Source: Cyrtodaria siliqua
Lineage: Eukaryota > Mollusca > Bivalvia > Adapedonta > Hiatellidae
Direction of reading: 5' to 3'
Assembly (NCBI GenBank): GCA_037043455.1
Contig: JAWPHD010005573.1
Location: 91,001 to 155,000, forward strand
DNA: 64,000 nt
In this document: piece after piece, positions 1-12,200 of the stretch
Position numbering within the stretch: the stretch's first letter is position 1
Layout: the number at the start of each line of letters is the position of its first letter
Program-made: the position numbers and the translations under genes
Notes under the pieces: model-generated
Told to the model about the DNA's origin: nothing
What the model saw: the letters and a program-made list of their open reading frames with translations, nothing else
The model's database searches: none

Positions 1-206
1 CCATTCAATATTGCTATTAAAAGATAGTTAATGTGACCTTTGGTATGCTTGCACTAAATGTTCGTGTTTGGCAAGGGTACAGAATTGTATTCCTTTTTTG
101 CTATAATATACCAGATATTAATTGGTTTGGTTACATTGTTAATGCATATCAGATATATATGTAAATTGTTAATGCATATCAGATATATATGTAATGTACA
201 TTGCAG

Positions 207-290
207 GAGATGGGAGGCTATAGTGACCCCAGGAATCAAAATGGAGCCAACCGGATGAGCCCGGTTCCCAGCTGGCAACAACAGAAACAC
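207..290 (+). CDS. FAM120A: FAM120 exon 1 of window (internal coding exon)
   Basis: Acceptor ttgcag ends at 206 and donor gtaggt starts at 291. It encodes 28 residues, EMGGYSDPRNQN...SWQQQKH, in phase 0 with the next exon. Composition is low-complexity and polar, as in the linker before the conserved PPVPPEI block. The exon is supported by splice sites and frame more than by homology. Confidence 0.75.
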
Positions 291-3200
291 GTAGGTCGCC
301 ACTTGTATATATGGCATACATGCATTTTGAGAACTGTCTTTCTGTTTGTCTTTATGCAACAACTTAACAAACAAAATGTGTCTTTTTTGCCCAATGGGCC
401 AAAATGGGAGTTAGTTGCAGAATCAGAGGCTACCTATCTCATATGTTTGATATTTACAGACAGTTGGAATCACAACTTGTCTATCTCAAACCTTGTTTGC
501 ATCATTATGAATGGCAGGATATATACAGTATTGGTTTTATCCAGGAAAAAGTGGGTGATCTGCCTATACCACAACAAATTTGACAGTCATATATAGCTCA
601 AATGTGCTTAAAATGGTCAACGTAAAATCACCATTCAACCAATGTAGCTGACCTGGACTATTCTGATTTCTTTGAGGATTTCATTTATTTTGTCTGTTAA
701 TTCCACAGAAATCCCAGGCTCGAATGCATTGAGCCCTGTCATATTCCACAGTGAAACTTGACTGCGTTGGGCCCCTGTCATTATATTGAGCCCTGTCATT
801 TGTCACAGAAAATCCAATCTCGACTGCATTGAGTCCTGTCATTTTTCAATGAAAAGCCAAATTGAATGAGCATGTCATTTTCCACAGAAAATCCAAACTC
901 GGGTGTATTGAGCCCTGTCATTTTTCACAGAAAAAACAAACTCGACTATTGAGCTGTCATTTTTCACAAAAAAGCCCAACTCAACTGCATTGAGCTCGCC
1001 ATTTTCCACAGAAAGGTCAAAAGTTAACTTGACCGCATAACCGATTTCACCGCCCCCCTTTAAATTTAAACTTTACTCTTTCATTTGAAGACAAAGGTTA
1101 GAGGTCAGGAGATAGAGATGCCACCCGTGCCACCAGAAATTATTCGCATTGCCAGCGAGCGACACCAGAAGGGAACGATGTCTCCTTGGGTCTACCAGCT
1201 TCTGTCCCAGGTATGTATACACACATATTTTAATAATATATATATACATGAATTCCTTGTTTCTGACTCAATGTGTCAAGATTGTTAGATAATCTCTGGC
1301 TAATCTTATGCTACCTTGATTTGTTCATGTGAAAGACCTGTAATGTATGTGCCTTGACTTAAAGAGTATCTATCAAACTCTTGTGTGATTTTTTGTAGCA
1401 ACACATTTCCCCCAGGTTTTCAAATTGTAGTTGAAATAAGCTCTATGGTTATGCTCGACCGGTAGAGTTACCCTTTAACACGTATAGCTATGCATGTTTC
1501 GGTTGAGACTTAATAATTGTTATTGGTAGCTTGACAAACAGACGTGAATGTTTCAATGTGAAACTTTGTAATCATGATTTACCAACCGACATGTGAATGT
1601 TTCAGTGTGAGATCAAGATGTCGGTGACAATAGAAGATGAAACGAGTCGTGAAGTTCCCTGCAGCATAGACCTGTACCGCCCTGTGCGACAGACTGTGTA
1701 CAGTGTGTTACTCAACCTGAACAAACTCAAGATTATCCATGATACACAGAATAAAGACAAAAGTAAGTTGCGTAGTGTCATTCTTGCAGTTAAATCTCAC
1801 GATTTTACCTTTTATAGTGAAACCTATGTCACTTCCGTGGCCGGGATAGTGAAGACGCTGCATCTAAAACTTTCTCAACTCTCACTGCTGCTGTGGTTTC
1901 GAATTTCACTGGGAGCTCGACTTGTCAAGAAGTGTTGATTCTTACGGATTGTGAGAGGTATACAGTACTGGTTCTACCCAGAAAAATGGGATGGTCTGCC
2001 TCAACCACGAAGAAACGACCGTCATATATGGCCCGACTAGGGTTGGATACCGGTACCCGATATCGGTACAGTACCGAATAGTTACTTCAAAAAGTACCGG
2101 TATATACCGTTTCGTAAAGAATCGGTTCCGATCTCGGTATTTCCATAAAAATGAATGCGAAATTCTTATCAAATTGCAGGTAATAAAACAACACAACGTA
2201 AGCGAACAGGTCTGCAGCGCGAGTCTAAATTGAAGGTTGACATTTTATATAGACACCGCCCGTTATGGCGAGCTACTCGCGCGATGTCAGGCTTAGTTTT
2301 GCATTATTTTCTAAGTTGTTTAGCCTTCATTTTAGATGATGAAAGTCAATAATATATCATAATTTTATTCCATATTTTATCAGAATTAATAAATAAATTA
2401 TTACAAATAAAAGTTACGAATGCACGCAGTAACGAATGTAAACAAGTCATCTATTTTCGCGAACATTAGAAAATGGTCGGTGTCGGAAATAGAGTCAAGA
2501 ACGAGTCCGCAACGATCCTGAAAAAGCAGACATGTTGATCTTCTTACACAAGAATGCTGATTAAAGCTGAACATTGAACAATGGTGATCAAAATGTAACT
2601 TCCAGTCAAATTGTAGAGCTGAAATTGGTGTCTCAAAAACTGTTGATTGTTTCAAGTTTTTCTTTTGAAAGTTAAGGTTTACTTTAAAAAAACTTCTAGT
2701 CATTTTAGTCTGAGATTAATCACGAGTCTACTCTGATTTATTTGTAATCACTAATATGTGTTTATTAGTTCACTGTTACCTGTTGGAAAAAAAAGTTTGA
2801 ATACAAAGTTCCATTTACTGGCTTTGAATTTTATATATTACAATGATTAACAAAGTTCTCCCATATAAATTTATTTGATTAAGTGTATCTACAATGATAA
2901 AGAATGAGTATAAACTTACCAAATCATTGGTGGTCAGATGCACTAAAAGCATGATACATGGGAATTGGTATCAGTATCGGTATCGTTAAAATACCATATC
3001 GTTTCGTTGGTATCAGTATCGGTATCGGACCGGTTGGTGCTTAACTATATCCAACCCTAGGCCCGACGTACTAAAATGATTTCATCAGAGGGCACTTGAC
3101 GAGTCCATGCACATGTTCTTGAAGGCTCTGGTTCATTTTCAGAATCCATTTTAAGATAAAATATAATTTGCAATTTTGAAGGTTGATACGTTGTGTATAA

Positions 3201-6200
3201 AGGCTTGACTTATGTTATGGTAGTTTCGTACAGGTTTGTACTCATCAGTATCATAAATATAATTTACCTCATATTATTTTTAAGCAGAATAGCTGACCTT
3301 AACCTACAAGTCTATTAGTAATAGTATCCGATATTATAGTTATGGTTTTGTTCTGTTGGCAGTTGATGCATCGGGTGCAGCCTCTAAATCATTTGAAGTG
3401 CCAGTGAAGGAGTGGGTGGTGAGAAGGACTGGCAGTGTGAAACCCAGCTTCGAACTCGTCATGGCCAAGCCCGTGGACTGGAAGACACCAAGCATTGAGA
3501 GAATGTGGCTGGGACAACAACCCGATGACAAGACACGCAGACTGAGGGCTTTTCTGACGGTGATGTGCAGCGACACGCCCCTCATGTTGAACACAAACTA
3601 TGTTCCACAGCATTTACTGGTGCTCTGTTGTATTCTCCGGTATGTTTTACTTAAGAAGAATTAACAAATTCCTTCCAATGAATGCATGTAGCACTTTTTT
3701 CATTCATGTTGAAATCAAATTTACCAGCTTTTCATCCAACATTGTTAAAAGAAATAATGATTTCAGTCACCCATTCTGTGTTATTTATTCAGGTATTGTT
3801 GCATAGGACGTGAGAATCATTCTTAAGACCAGTTAAAGGGCTTTTTTACCATATGTAAAAGGCCTCTTTCAAGTTGAAAATTATAATTTTTCCCAATCAG
3901 AATGAATGCAGCAGTATTTCAGAATTTGAGAAAAAGCATTAATTCTGCAATATGTTTTTATCGCTTTAGTCAGTTCTTACTGAGGAGTTAGTAATTACTA
4001 CGCCTTGCACAACAGGTTACAGTTTCCCCATTTTGTGACAAGCGAAGTCGTTAGCGACATCAGACATTTCCGCACCCACTGACCTCGATCAACGGTTCAT
4101 CTCGTGAGACGCTGTCAGTCAATTTTGACACAGCTGGGGAAAAATGTGTGTTAACTACCAACACGACGTGTATAAAATGTACATAGACTCGGCTCACTAG
4201 TATTGTTTGTTTTTGTGGCTTTTTCGTAAAAAGGGCTGGTAAGGTCAGAGAAGGCTTGGGTTAATAAAACACTTGACCGAAAGTGGTGGTACATTTCCCC
4301 GGGTACTTTAACCAGGACCCGTTTATATTACACGTCTACCTTCAGTGCCTGCCTAAATTAATGTAGCAAAAGCTCATAGTTCCTAAGATCTAAATGTGTA
4401 TTTTCATCATCGAGAAAGCTTATTACAGAAAATAGTGACACAGTATTTTTTCACTGAGAAAAAAGTCATATCCCATTGAATACCATTTATGGCAATATCT
4501 ATCAAGGCACATCGCTCCAACCCACATTAATGTCAATGTTTTCCTCGCTACCCAATTCTTCCGAAAAAGTCGGGGTTTCATTTCACTACGCGACACGAAA
4601 TGAAGTTATATAAATCTAAAACAATACCACGGAGGGTCGGTGCCGAGCAGAAACAATGAGGGCGGAACAAATGTTGACATGCATTTTGACAGATCAATCT
4701 GGTGACATTCAGTTTTCATTGGCCAACAGTAACACACTGGCAATCTCGGGCCAAAGCGGAATTGATCAAGCAGGCTCTCAAAGGGCCACGTTTGATCAGG
4801 GTCTTGATATGCTTAAAATTGATCATGTCCAGGTAAACGCTTGTCATTTTTAACGGGGCAAGAAAGGTCAAGACAGCACAACACGGACGAAATTTTGATT
4901 CGCCGCAAAGAGGAGTTTCTCTAACCTGTTGTGCAAGGCGTAGTATGATAAATATTTTATGAAAATATAATAAAGATTAGTATTGTCATATCTACTTAAT
5001 TGATGAAATCCTACATCTTTCCCAAAATGAGAAATAACCATATTCCCTACCCCACCCCCACAAAATGTCAGGAAAAAACCCAGAGTTATGGGAATATCTT
5101 TTAGTGAGTGTTCGCTGTTAAGGTTGATGTCCAGCTGTTTGTTCCATGTTGAAAAGGTACTTATAATTTTAAGTAAGACTTTGTTCGAAGTGTTATAGAT
5201 GTTGTATACAAAATCAAAACCACAAAAACGTGCCACCGTTTTACATGGAACTTCCTACTTCAGATACATGTTACAGTATGGTCGAGTGCTCCAGCGACAA
5301 GAACTAGATGCTTTCTTAGCCATGAGTGTGTCCCCATTGTTACATGATGTACAAACCATGCAGGATCTCAAGGTACAGCAGTACAACAAAAATAAATATC
5401 TGCTTCTACAAACAGCAGTATTTATATAGCCATGCTTGATCTCGAAAAAAAACTTCTGATCAGTTACATTTGAGAAAATTAAGTAAGAAGTCTTTTGAAC
5501 AATTGCAATGCAGTAAAAGAATGTGTGCAGTGGAAATTCCCATGTCGCGTTTCTTTTTAGTATATATTGAGTGCGGGGAAACGGGAAACCAATTGTTTTT
5601 TTCATGGCCTAAATGAAATCCAGTGGCCATCTTTGTTTAAAAGACTTATATAGGGATATTTTATGATCACTACCAGTCATAAACATTATATCTGATCTTC
5701 ATGACACTTCACAACTTCATCTAGTTGGTCCTAAAATTGAGATTCAACTTCCTTCAAAAGTCCAAAATGGCCATCACAGCTAAAATGCGTAAAAATTAGC
5801 GATCACTATTGTGAACCAATCGTACACGGTCTTGATAGGAGTGATTCTTCATTTCGGTACATGCAAGTTATCCTGAATAAAATTCAATCAGTAAAATTGA
5901 ATTAAGTACGACACTAGGACCCTTTGAAGCAGCGCCAATTTGTTTTAAAAGGGAGAAGTCCATATTCGCTCAGATTACAATAATTCTATTAACAACTAGT
6001 GGCATCATTTCTTTTCGATACCGCTAATAGGGCTGCTGCGAGTAACCGGGTACTCGAATATCCACGAGTTCAGCCAGAAATTCGGATACGAATATTCGTC
6101 ACTTCCGAGATCGCTGGATCGCGATATTTTTTATTTATATTTACCTTATGAGAATTCCATAAAACAAGTTGATTAGAGCGCTAAATAGATTCCTTTGGGC

Positions 6201-9200
6201 CATTTTGTAGAGCTGGCAACATGTTTACATTTGAATAAAATCTAAAACAAAAATTGTCGAAGTACACTTTGTTTAAAGTCACCAAAAACGAAAAGAAATA
6301 CAAATTCATAATTATAGAATTAAATATATTCCCCTTATGATTGATGTTTTCTTTATTTAATGATGAAATGTCGCATTTCCCCCCCTGCTCAGATGCGCAG
6401 TGGAGCATGCATAATCCCATTGAAACAATGAATCAGTAGCCAACGTGATCATGTTTTTGCAGCGTCGTATCAAAGTGAAAGTGATCATTTTGCCTGTTGC
6501 TATTTTAAATCACTGATTATGTATGTACACTCTTTTCCATTACTACAATCAGAAAAGAAAACAACATGCAAGTTGCAGCAAGAAGCAGAATCAAGCTGGA
6601 TGTATTGACATTATGAAAATTTGTAAAAAATATTAAGTTACATTTGCAGCACCCCTGGTAAACCGCATAAACATTTTGAAAAAATGATATATATATCATG
6701 CTTATGCTGTTTACCTGGGGTGCTGCAAATATTTATTAGTGTTTCACAAAGTATATGATGCTATTATTTACTTATGATAGTAAATGGTCTTCATGGCAGC
6801 CATTTTTCTTTCTTTAAAATTGTAAAAGCTGATTCGTGGTTCGATCTATGAATCGTAAGCACTGACTCGTGGATCGGATCGGATCGCCACTTACCCGACG
6901 ATCCACAGCCCTAACCGCTAAGTCATTTTTCTCATTTTCCAAAATGGCTGCCATACACCATTTTATTTTGGTTTAAAAAACAATAAGAATACCTCCTTTA
7001 CTTTTGATGAGTTTTGAGAAACCACCTTTTTCAACAGTTATAGTTTTATGAACAATAAATATATAATTGAGGCAGTTGTGGGGAATGCATTGAAAACTGA
7101 TTATGTACCTTACAGCTGCCCTCAATCCAGCCCCGTGGTGTTGCCCTTGCAGCCGTGTTCATGGCAGGGGTGGAGACGGCACTGTTTGCCAATGATGTGT
7201 GCGGTGCTCCAATCCCGTGGAACATGGGTTGTCCGTGGGAGTTCTACGACGGCAAGCTGTTTCATTTCAAACTCCTGAAGGCCAACAACAACACACCACT
7301 GATCGACATGTGTGATGGACAGGTAAGTGTAGAAACACAAGATGATAATGTTGGGTTGACATTTTCAGTCCTAGTCTTGGTAGTGGAGGCTTCACTATTG
7401 GTTACCTAGACAGTAAATGTTGCTTGTGTCTGTTGGATAGGTGTTAGTGCAACATAAAAACTCATGTCATTCATGTTGGGGGTAGTGATGTACCGATTAA
7501 TCGATTGTAACCGATGATCGGTTAGCTAGGCATCCGATTATAAAAGTCTGTAATCGATCATCGGTTACATGTAAAAATGCAATTTAATTAACGTTCAAAA
7601 TAGAACTAAACATGATTATCCAGGAGACAACAGTAAGGAAATTATTAAGACACTTGTGAAAATAAGCATATACACAAACACATTTATATCAATTAGAATT
7701 ATTTTGCGGATTAAAATGAAATTGGCATAAGAGAAACAAGAAGGAACACATACTTAATCAGAAATTAGCCTAAATTCAGGGTCTCAAACTTAGATTAACA
7801 TACACATGTTATACTTCATGCAGACTGACCAATTATAATCGATGATTGATCGGTTACATCCAACCGATTGCCCATCACTAGTTGGGTGTTTGACTTGAAC
7901 AACCCTATCTTGAACAGCATTTATTAATAATCAGTCAATACACTAATATTGTTAAGTTACATGATTATGTTAGGTTCACAATTACAGAATGTTAACTTAT
8001 GTTACAAAACCAAGTTAATCTTATCAATTGATAAGACTGCTGTATTCAGAATTAAAATTATTTTCCCAGTAGAGTTTAATTTGCATAATCTATTTGAGTA
8101 GATAGTTTAATAATGATTATTCATAAAATAATTGATTTTCAGGTTGATCAAGTGTTGCGAGTTGAACGCATGAGACAGGCCATAATGGAAGGACTCTCAT
8201 TTGAGTTTGCCAAGCCCTTCCTACACAATGCTGCACTATACTCCGGCTACCCTATGCCATATGCCCAGGCACCAGGTGGCCCCTTCCCATACAGGCCAGC
8301 CGGTATGAGAGGTATGCTACAGCTGCCCCAGGGAATGAGGGGAATGCCACAACAGCCCCATCAGGGGGGTCGAGGGATGGGTTTCATGGGACAGATGGGT
8401 CAAGACATGGGTCCACAGAATGCTGGTCGAGGCAGAGGATTACTTGGTAAGTTGGCTAGCAGGTTCATACCAGTTGTGTGAGGGAAAAAATAACTTTTTC
8501 ACGTTTTATTGTTTCTGTAAATATTTGTTTTCATACAATGGGTGAGCACAAACATTATAATAAGTTATATTTATCTTTAGTTAAAATAGCTTTAAAAAAA
8601 AAATTCACTTGAAATATTCTTGATGAAATACTTACGCTTCATTCTCTGTCAATCTGTTTAATTGTCCAATGGAAACCTCATCAGTTCAATGTTTACTCGC
8701 CTTTATTGCAAGGTTTTCCTAGGCAAATGCCAGGTGAGTTTGTTTCTTAGAGTTGCATGCATACACGGCTGTTTTTATTTAGTAGACAAAAAAAGTCCGC
8801 TAGTCTTGGATTGTTCACATGGTGCATTTATTAGAGCAAAGTTGTTTACATGCCATTTAGATTAATGGTTCTTGTTCGTATTTGTTTGATGTTGGTTTTA
8901 TTTTTCATTGTTCTATATTCTGAGTTTATATACAGTCTTGTACAGTTTATTAAAATAGTTTCACTGTGGTGAGATTTGTAAGGGCTCTTCCAGCTCTCCG
9001 CCGTTATCACGAGCGATTCATGGGAATCCAGTGCTGATCGTGAATTCCAAAACAAGATATAGTTAATAGTCACCTGGGATTGAAATGTTTTCATTGACAT
9101 TATTTGTTTTACCAATAATCGATGTTCTGCAAGTTGAAAGCACAACATCGTGAAATTGCTGACATTTTCAATGTCATTGTTGATGCCCGTGACATGTATC

Positions 9201-12200
9201 TGCCCCCAGGTGCAAGATTGTCCAGCAGCTGGGGATTGTCCTGCACATGTGTAAAACGTGATATCCTGTAATGTCTGGTATATGCAAGAATATAAGAATC
9301 TTTCATGGGTGTACACAAGGTATAACTTTTTATCGAGGTATAATTTTTTATCGGAATTGAGTCTGCTGAAGATCCGAATAAAACAGTTATACCGAGTGTT
9401 GGAATTTCCCTATCTTCACCGGATACCCATGATTGATTCATGCAACTGTCATTGTTGTTACCAGTGCGCAACTTTTATCTTCCCCATTGTGTAAGATCAG
9501 GATTTTCATCACCCATGTAAAACACGGATAACCATATCCGGTATGTAAGAAATGTTTGTTAAACACTGGTTGACAAGTGTTCAAATTATATAGGTAAAGG
9601 GCCTATTATTTGCTTATATGTAGACACATTTATGTTTCCTAATAAACTTTCAACTACAAACTATATATTATTATAAAGGTAACTTTCCTACAGGCCGGTC
9701 CCCTGTAGATGGTAGAGGTGGACAATTGGAGATTGCTGGTGTTGTAGTTGGCAGCTGGGGACCAAACCTGTCGTCAGGAGGCCGTGGCGGAAGGGGAGGT
9801 AACAACTCCATGTCCCCCAGAGTCATGTCTGTAGGTGGTCCCAGAAGGTGAGTGTTCTATATAATATTCTAACCCCTAGGGTCATGTCTGTAAGTTGTCC
9901 CAGAAGGTATAATAATAACTGACCCCCCGGGTCATGTCTGTAAGTTGTCCCAGAAGGTATAATAATACACTGACCCCCAGGGTCATGTCTGTAAGTTGTC
10001 CCAGAAGGTATAATAATACACTGACCCCCAGGGTCATGGCTGTAAATTGTCCCAGAAGGTATAATAATACACCGACCCCCAGGGTCATGTCTGTAAGTTG
10101 TGCCAGAAGGTATAATAATAACTGACCCCCAGGTTCATGTCTGTAAGTTGTCCCAGAAGGTATAATAATACACGGACACCCAGGGTCGTGTGTAGATGGT
10201 CCTAGAAGGTATAATAACACACTGACCCCCCAGAGTCCTGTCTGTAGGTGGTTCGTCTGCCAAATTGACTTTCAAGTGAAATTTTGACCGATTCAAATCT
10301 CTGAAGGTTTAAAAAACAAAACAGGAAAGTGGGATTCCTACTCAAATCAACTATAGGCATGCTAACCAATAATTAATGAAAACCCTGCATCTGTATTATA
10401 ATCAAACCTATTGTCCATATACTCCTACATCAACAATATCTAAATACTGGCATCATGTTAATTTACAATCAAAACCTGTAAACTACGAATGAGTAAGGGT
10501 TCTTACTTTATTTTAACAGATAAGTATATATCGTAAATATTTTGTTACCATTTACTGTTTTATGCAGTGATTAATTTTATGCAAACTTTCCATGTTTTGT
10601 GTAACCCTTGTTTTAACATCCACGTTTGATGACAGGGGTGGCATCGGTGGTCGAGGTTTCTACCCATACAGAGGTGGCATGCCAGGTCGACCAATGAGGG
10701 GAGGTAGAGGAATGCCCATGCATATGTATGGAATGCCAGTAAGTATACATACTGAACTGTTCTATAGCAAGTGTGATTGTCAAATGGTAGTCAATTATAG
10801 AAATATAGTTGCATAGGGTTGATGGTTGGAGTCTCAGAAGAAAAGTTCATCAGTCACATCTTTTTTAGTTCCATTTGTTAGTTCCACTGGGTGGGAGGTT
10901 AACAGGAGAACTGTAACAAGAGAGTTAAGTTCTTCATAACAAGCTTAAATATTAGATATTCAATATTCGCATCTCGTAAACTTAAGAAATTTAAAATCTT
11001 GGTTCGTTCTTGCTTTCAGAACTTAAAAAAGTACTAAAAGTTTCAAATATCAAGATCAATCGAAATAGCATATCTGCATCAATAGCGTTTGCAAGTATGT
11101 TTATACCTGTGTTGAAGCATATCTCAGTTTGCCTCAGAAAATCTTGAATGCATGTTGCAAAGCACAGAGGTTGCTACAGTTGCCGAGTATCCTAGTCCTC
11201 AATGGATGTGCTTCGTGTATGCAATTATTGTTTGAATTTAAATGTCTGGGAAATTTTAACCTTTAACCCGCTACATATATATAATGGACTGTTCTTTCTT
11301 TGAATTAAGACCTTTCTATTTATGTGACAAAGGGGTGTTTTGGGGGAAAGACTGATCAGCAGCCGGAAATTGTAAACCCTGAACTCGCAGGCTGATCTGG
11401 GTTTACAATGGACGCAAATGCTATTATATTTGTGGTTAAGGGTTAATAATTTGATTTTAATTAAATGATCCTAAACCTTGATTTTTTGTTGCTATTTCTG
11501 AAATTTGCAGTTGTCAATGGCAATTTGTCCTCTTTGATTTTTGACATGCACCAACCAAATTTCGGCTTGCCCCAGGCATAAGCCTAAGAGACGTCGCTCT
11601 CTGTAAAGTCTGCAACATTACAAATGAATAACTTAATAGGTAAAGCATAGCATAAAGAGCGTTGCATTAAAATTGTGATTGTTCCTTATAGGAGAGGAAC
11701 TATTACCCTCGACCTACCCGTGGGGTTGTGAGAGGTATTCGTCGACCAGCGGTCAGAGCAAGGCCTAAACCTGGTGGTAAGCCAAAGAAACCTTCCAAAG
11801 GACGTGGCATGACGGTGGATGTTACAGGGTGAGTATATATATTGCGAAATACCACAGTTACATCCGGTGAAATAATACAATTCACAAAACTTTACAGAGA
11901 CATAAATTTCCCTGAAATTATATGATGAAGATCAACCAAATACAGACTCATTTAGTCAACTTCCATATATGTCAAAGCGCAATATAGGCATAACATTTCT
12001 GCGGAATTCTTGTTTATATTGGCTCAAAGTTGCAGAAACAAGTATTGCACTAGTTACCGAAAAACAGTCAAAATCTCAGAAATTCTATCTGCACATTTGT
12101 GCTAAGCATTATATTTTAGGATGCTATATTCTGCTAATTACTCATCACTTGAACAAGAGAAGAAAAAAAAGAAACCCATGAATATTGGTCAATTTACAGA

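Noticed and set aside
2401..2703. 100-aa minus-strand open frame as a transposase remnant
   Set aside because: It lies within the hAT-type element, but no DDE, zinc-finger or dimerisation motif could be recognised.
9882..10220. 112-aa repetitive open frame on the minus strand
   Set aside because: It is a translation of the minisatellite that copies the FAM120 exon 8 donor; no start context or independent homology.
11269..11446. Telomere-like TAACCC/GGGTTA sequence
   Set aside because: These are the ends of a dispersed miniature element, not tandem telomeric repeats.
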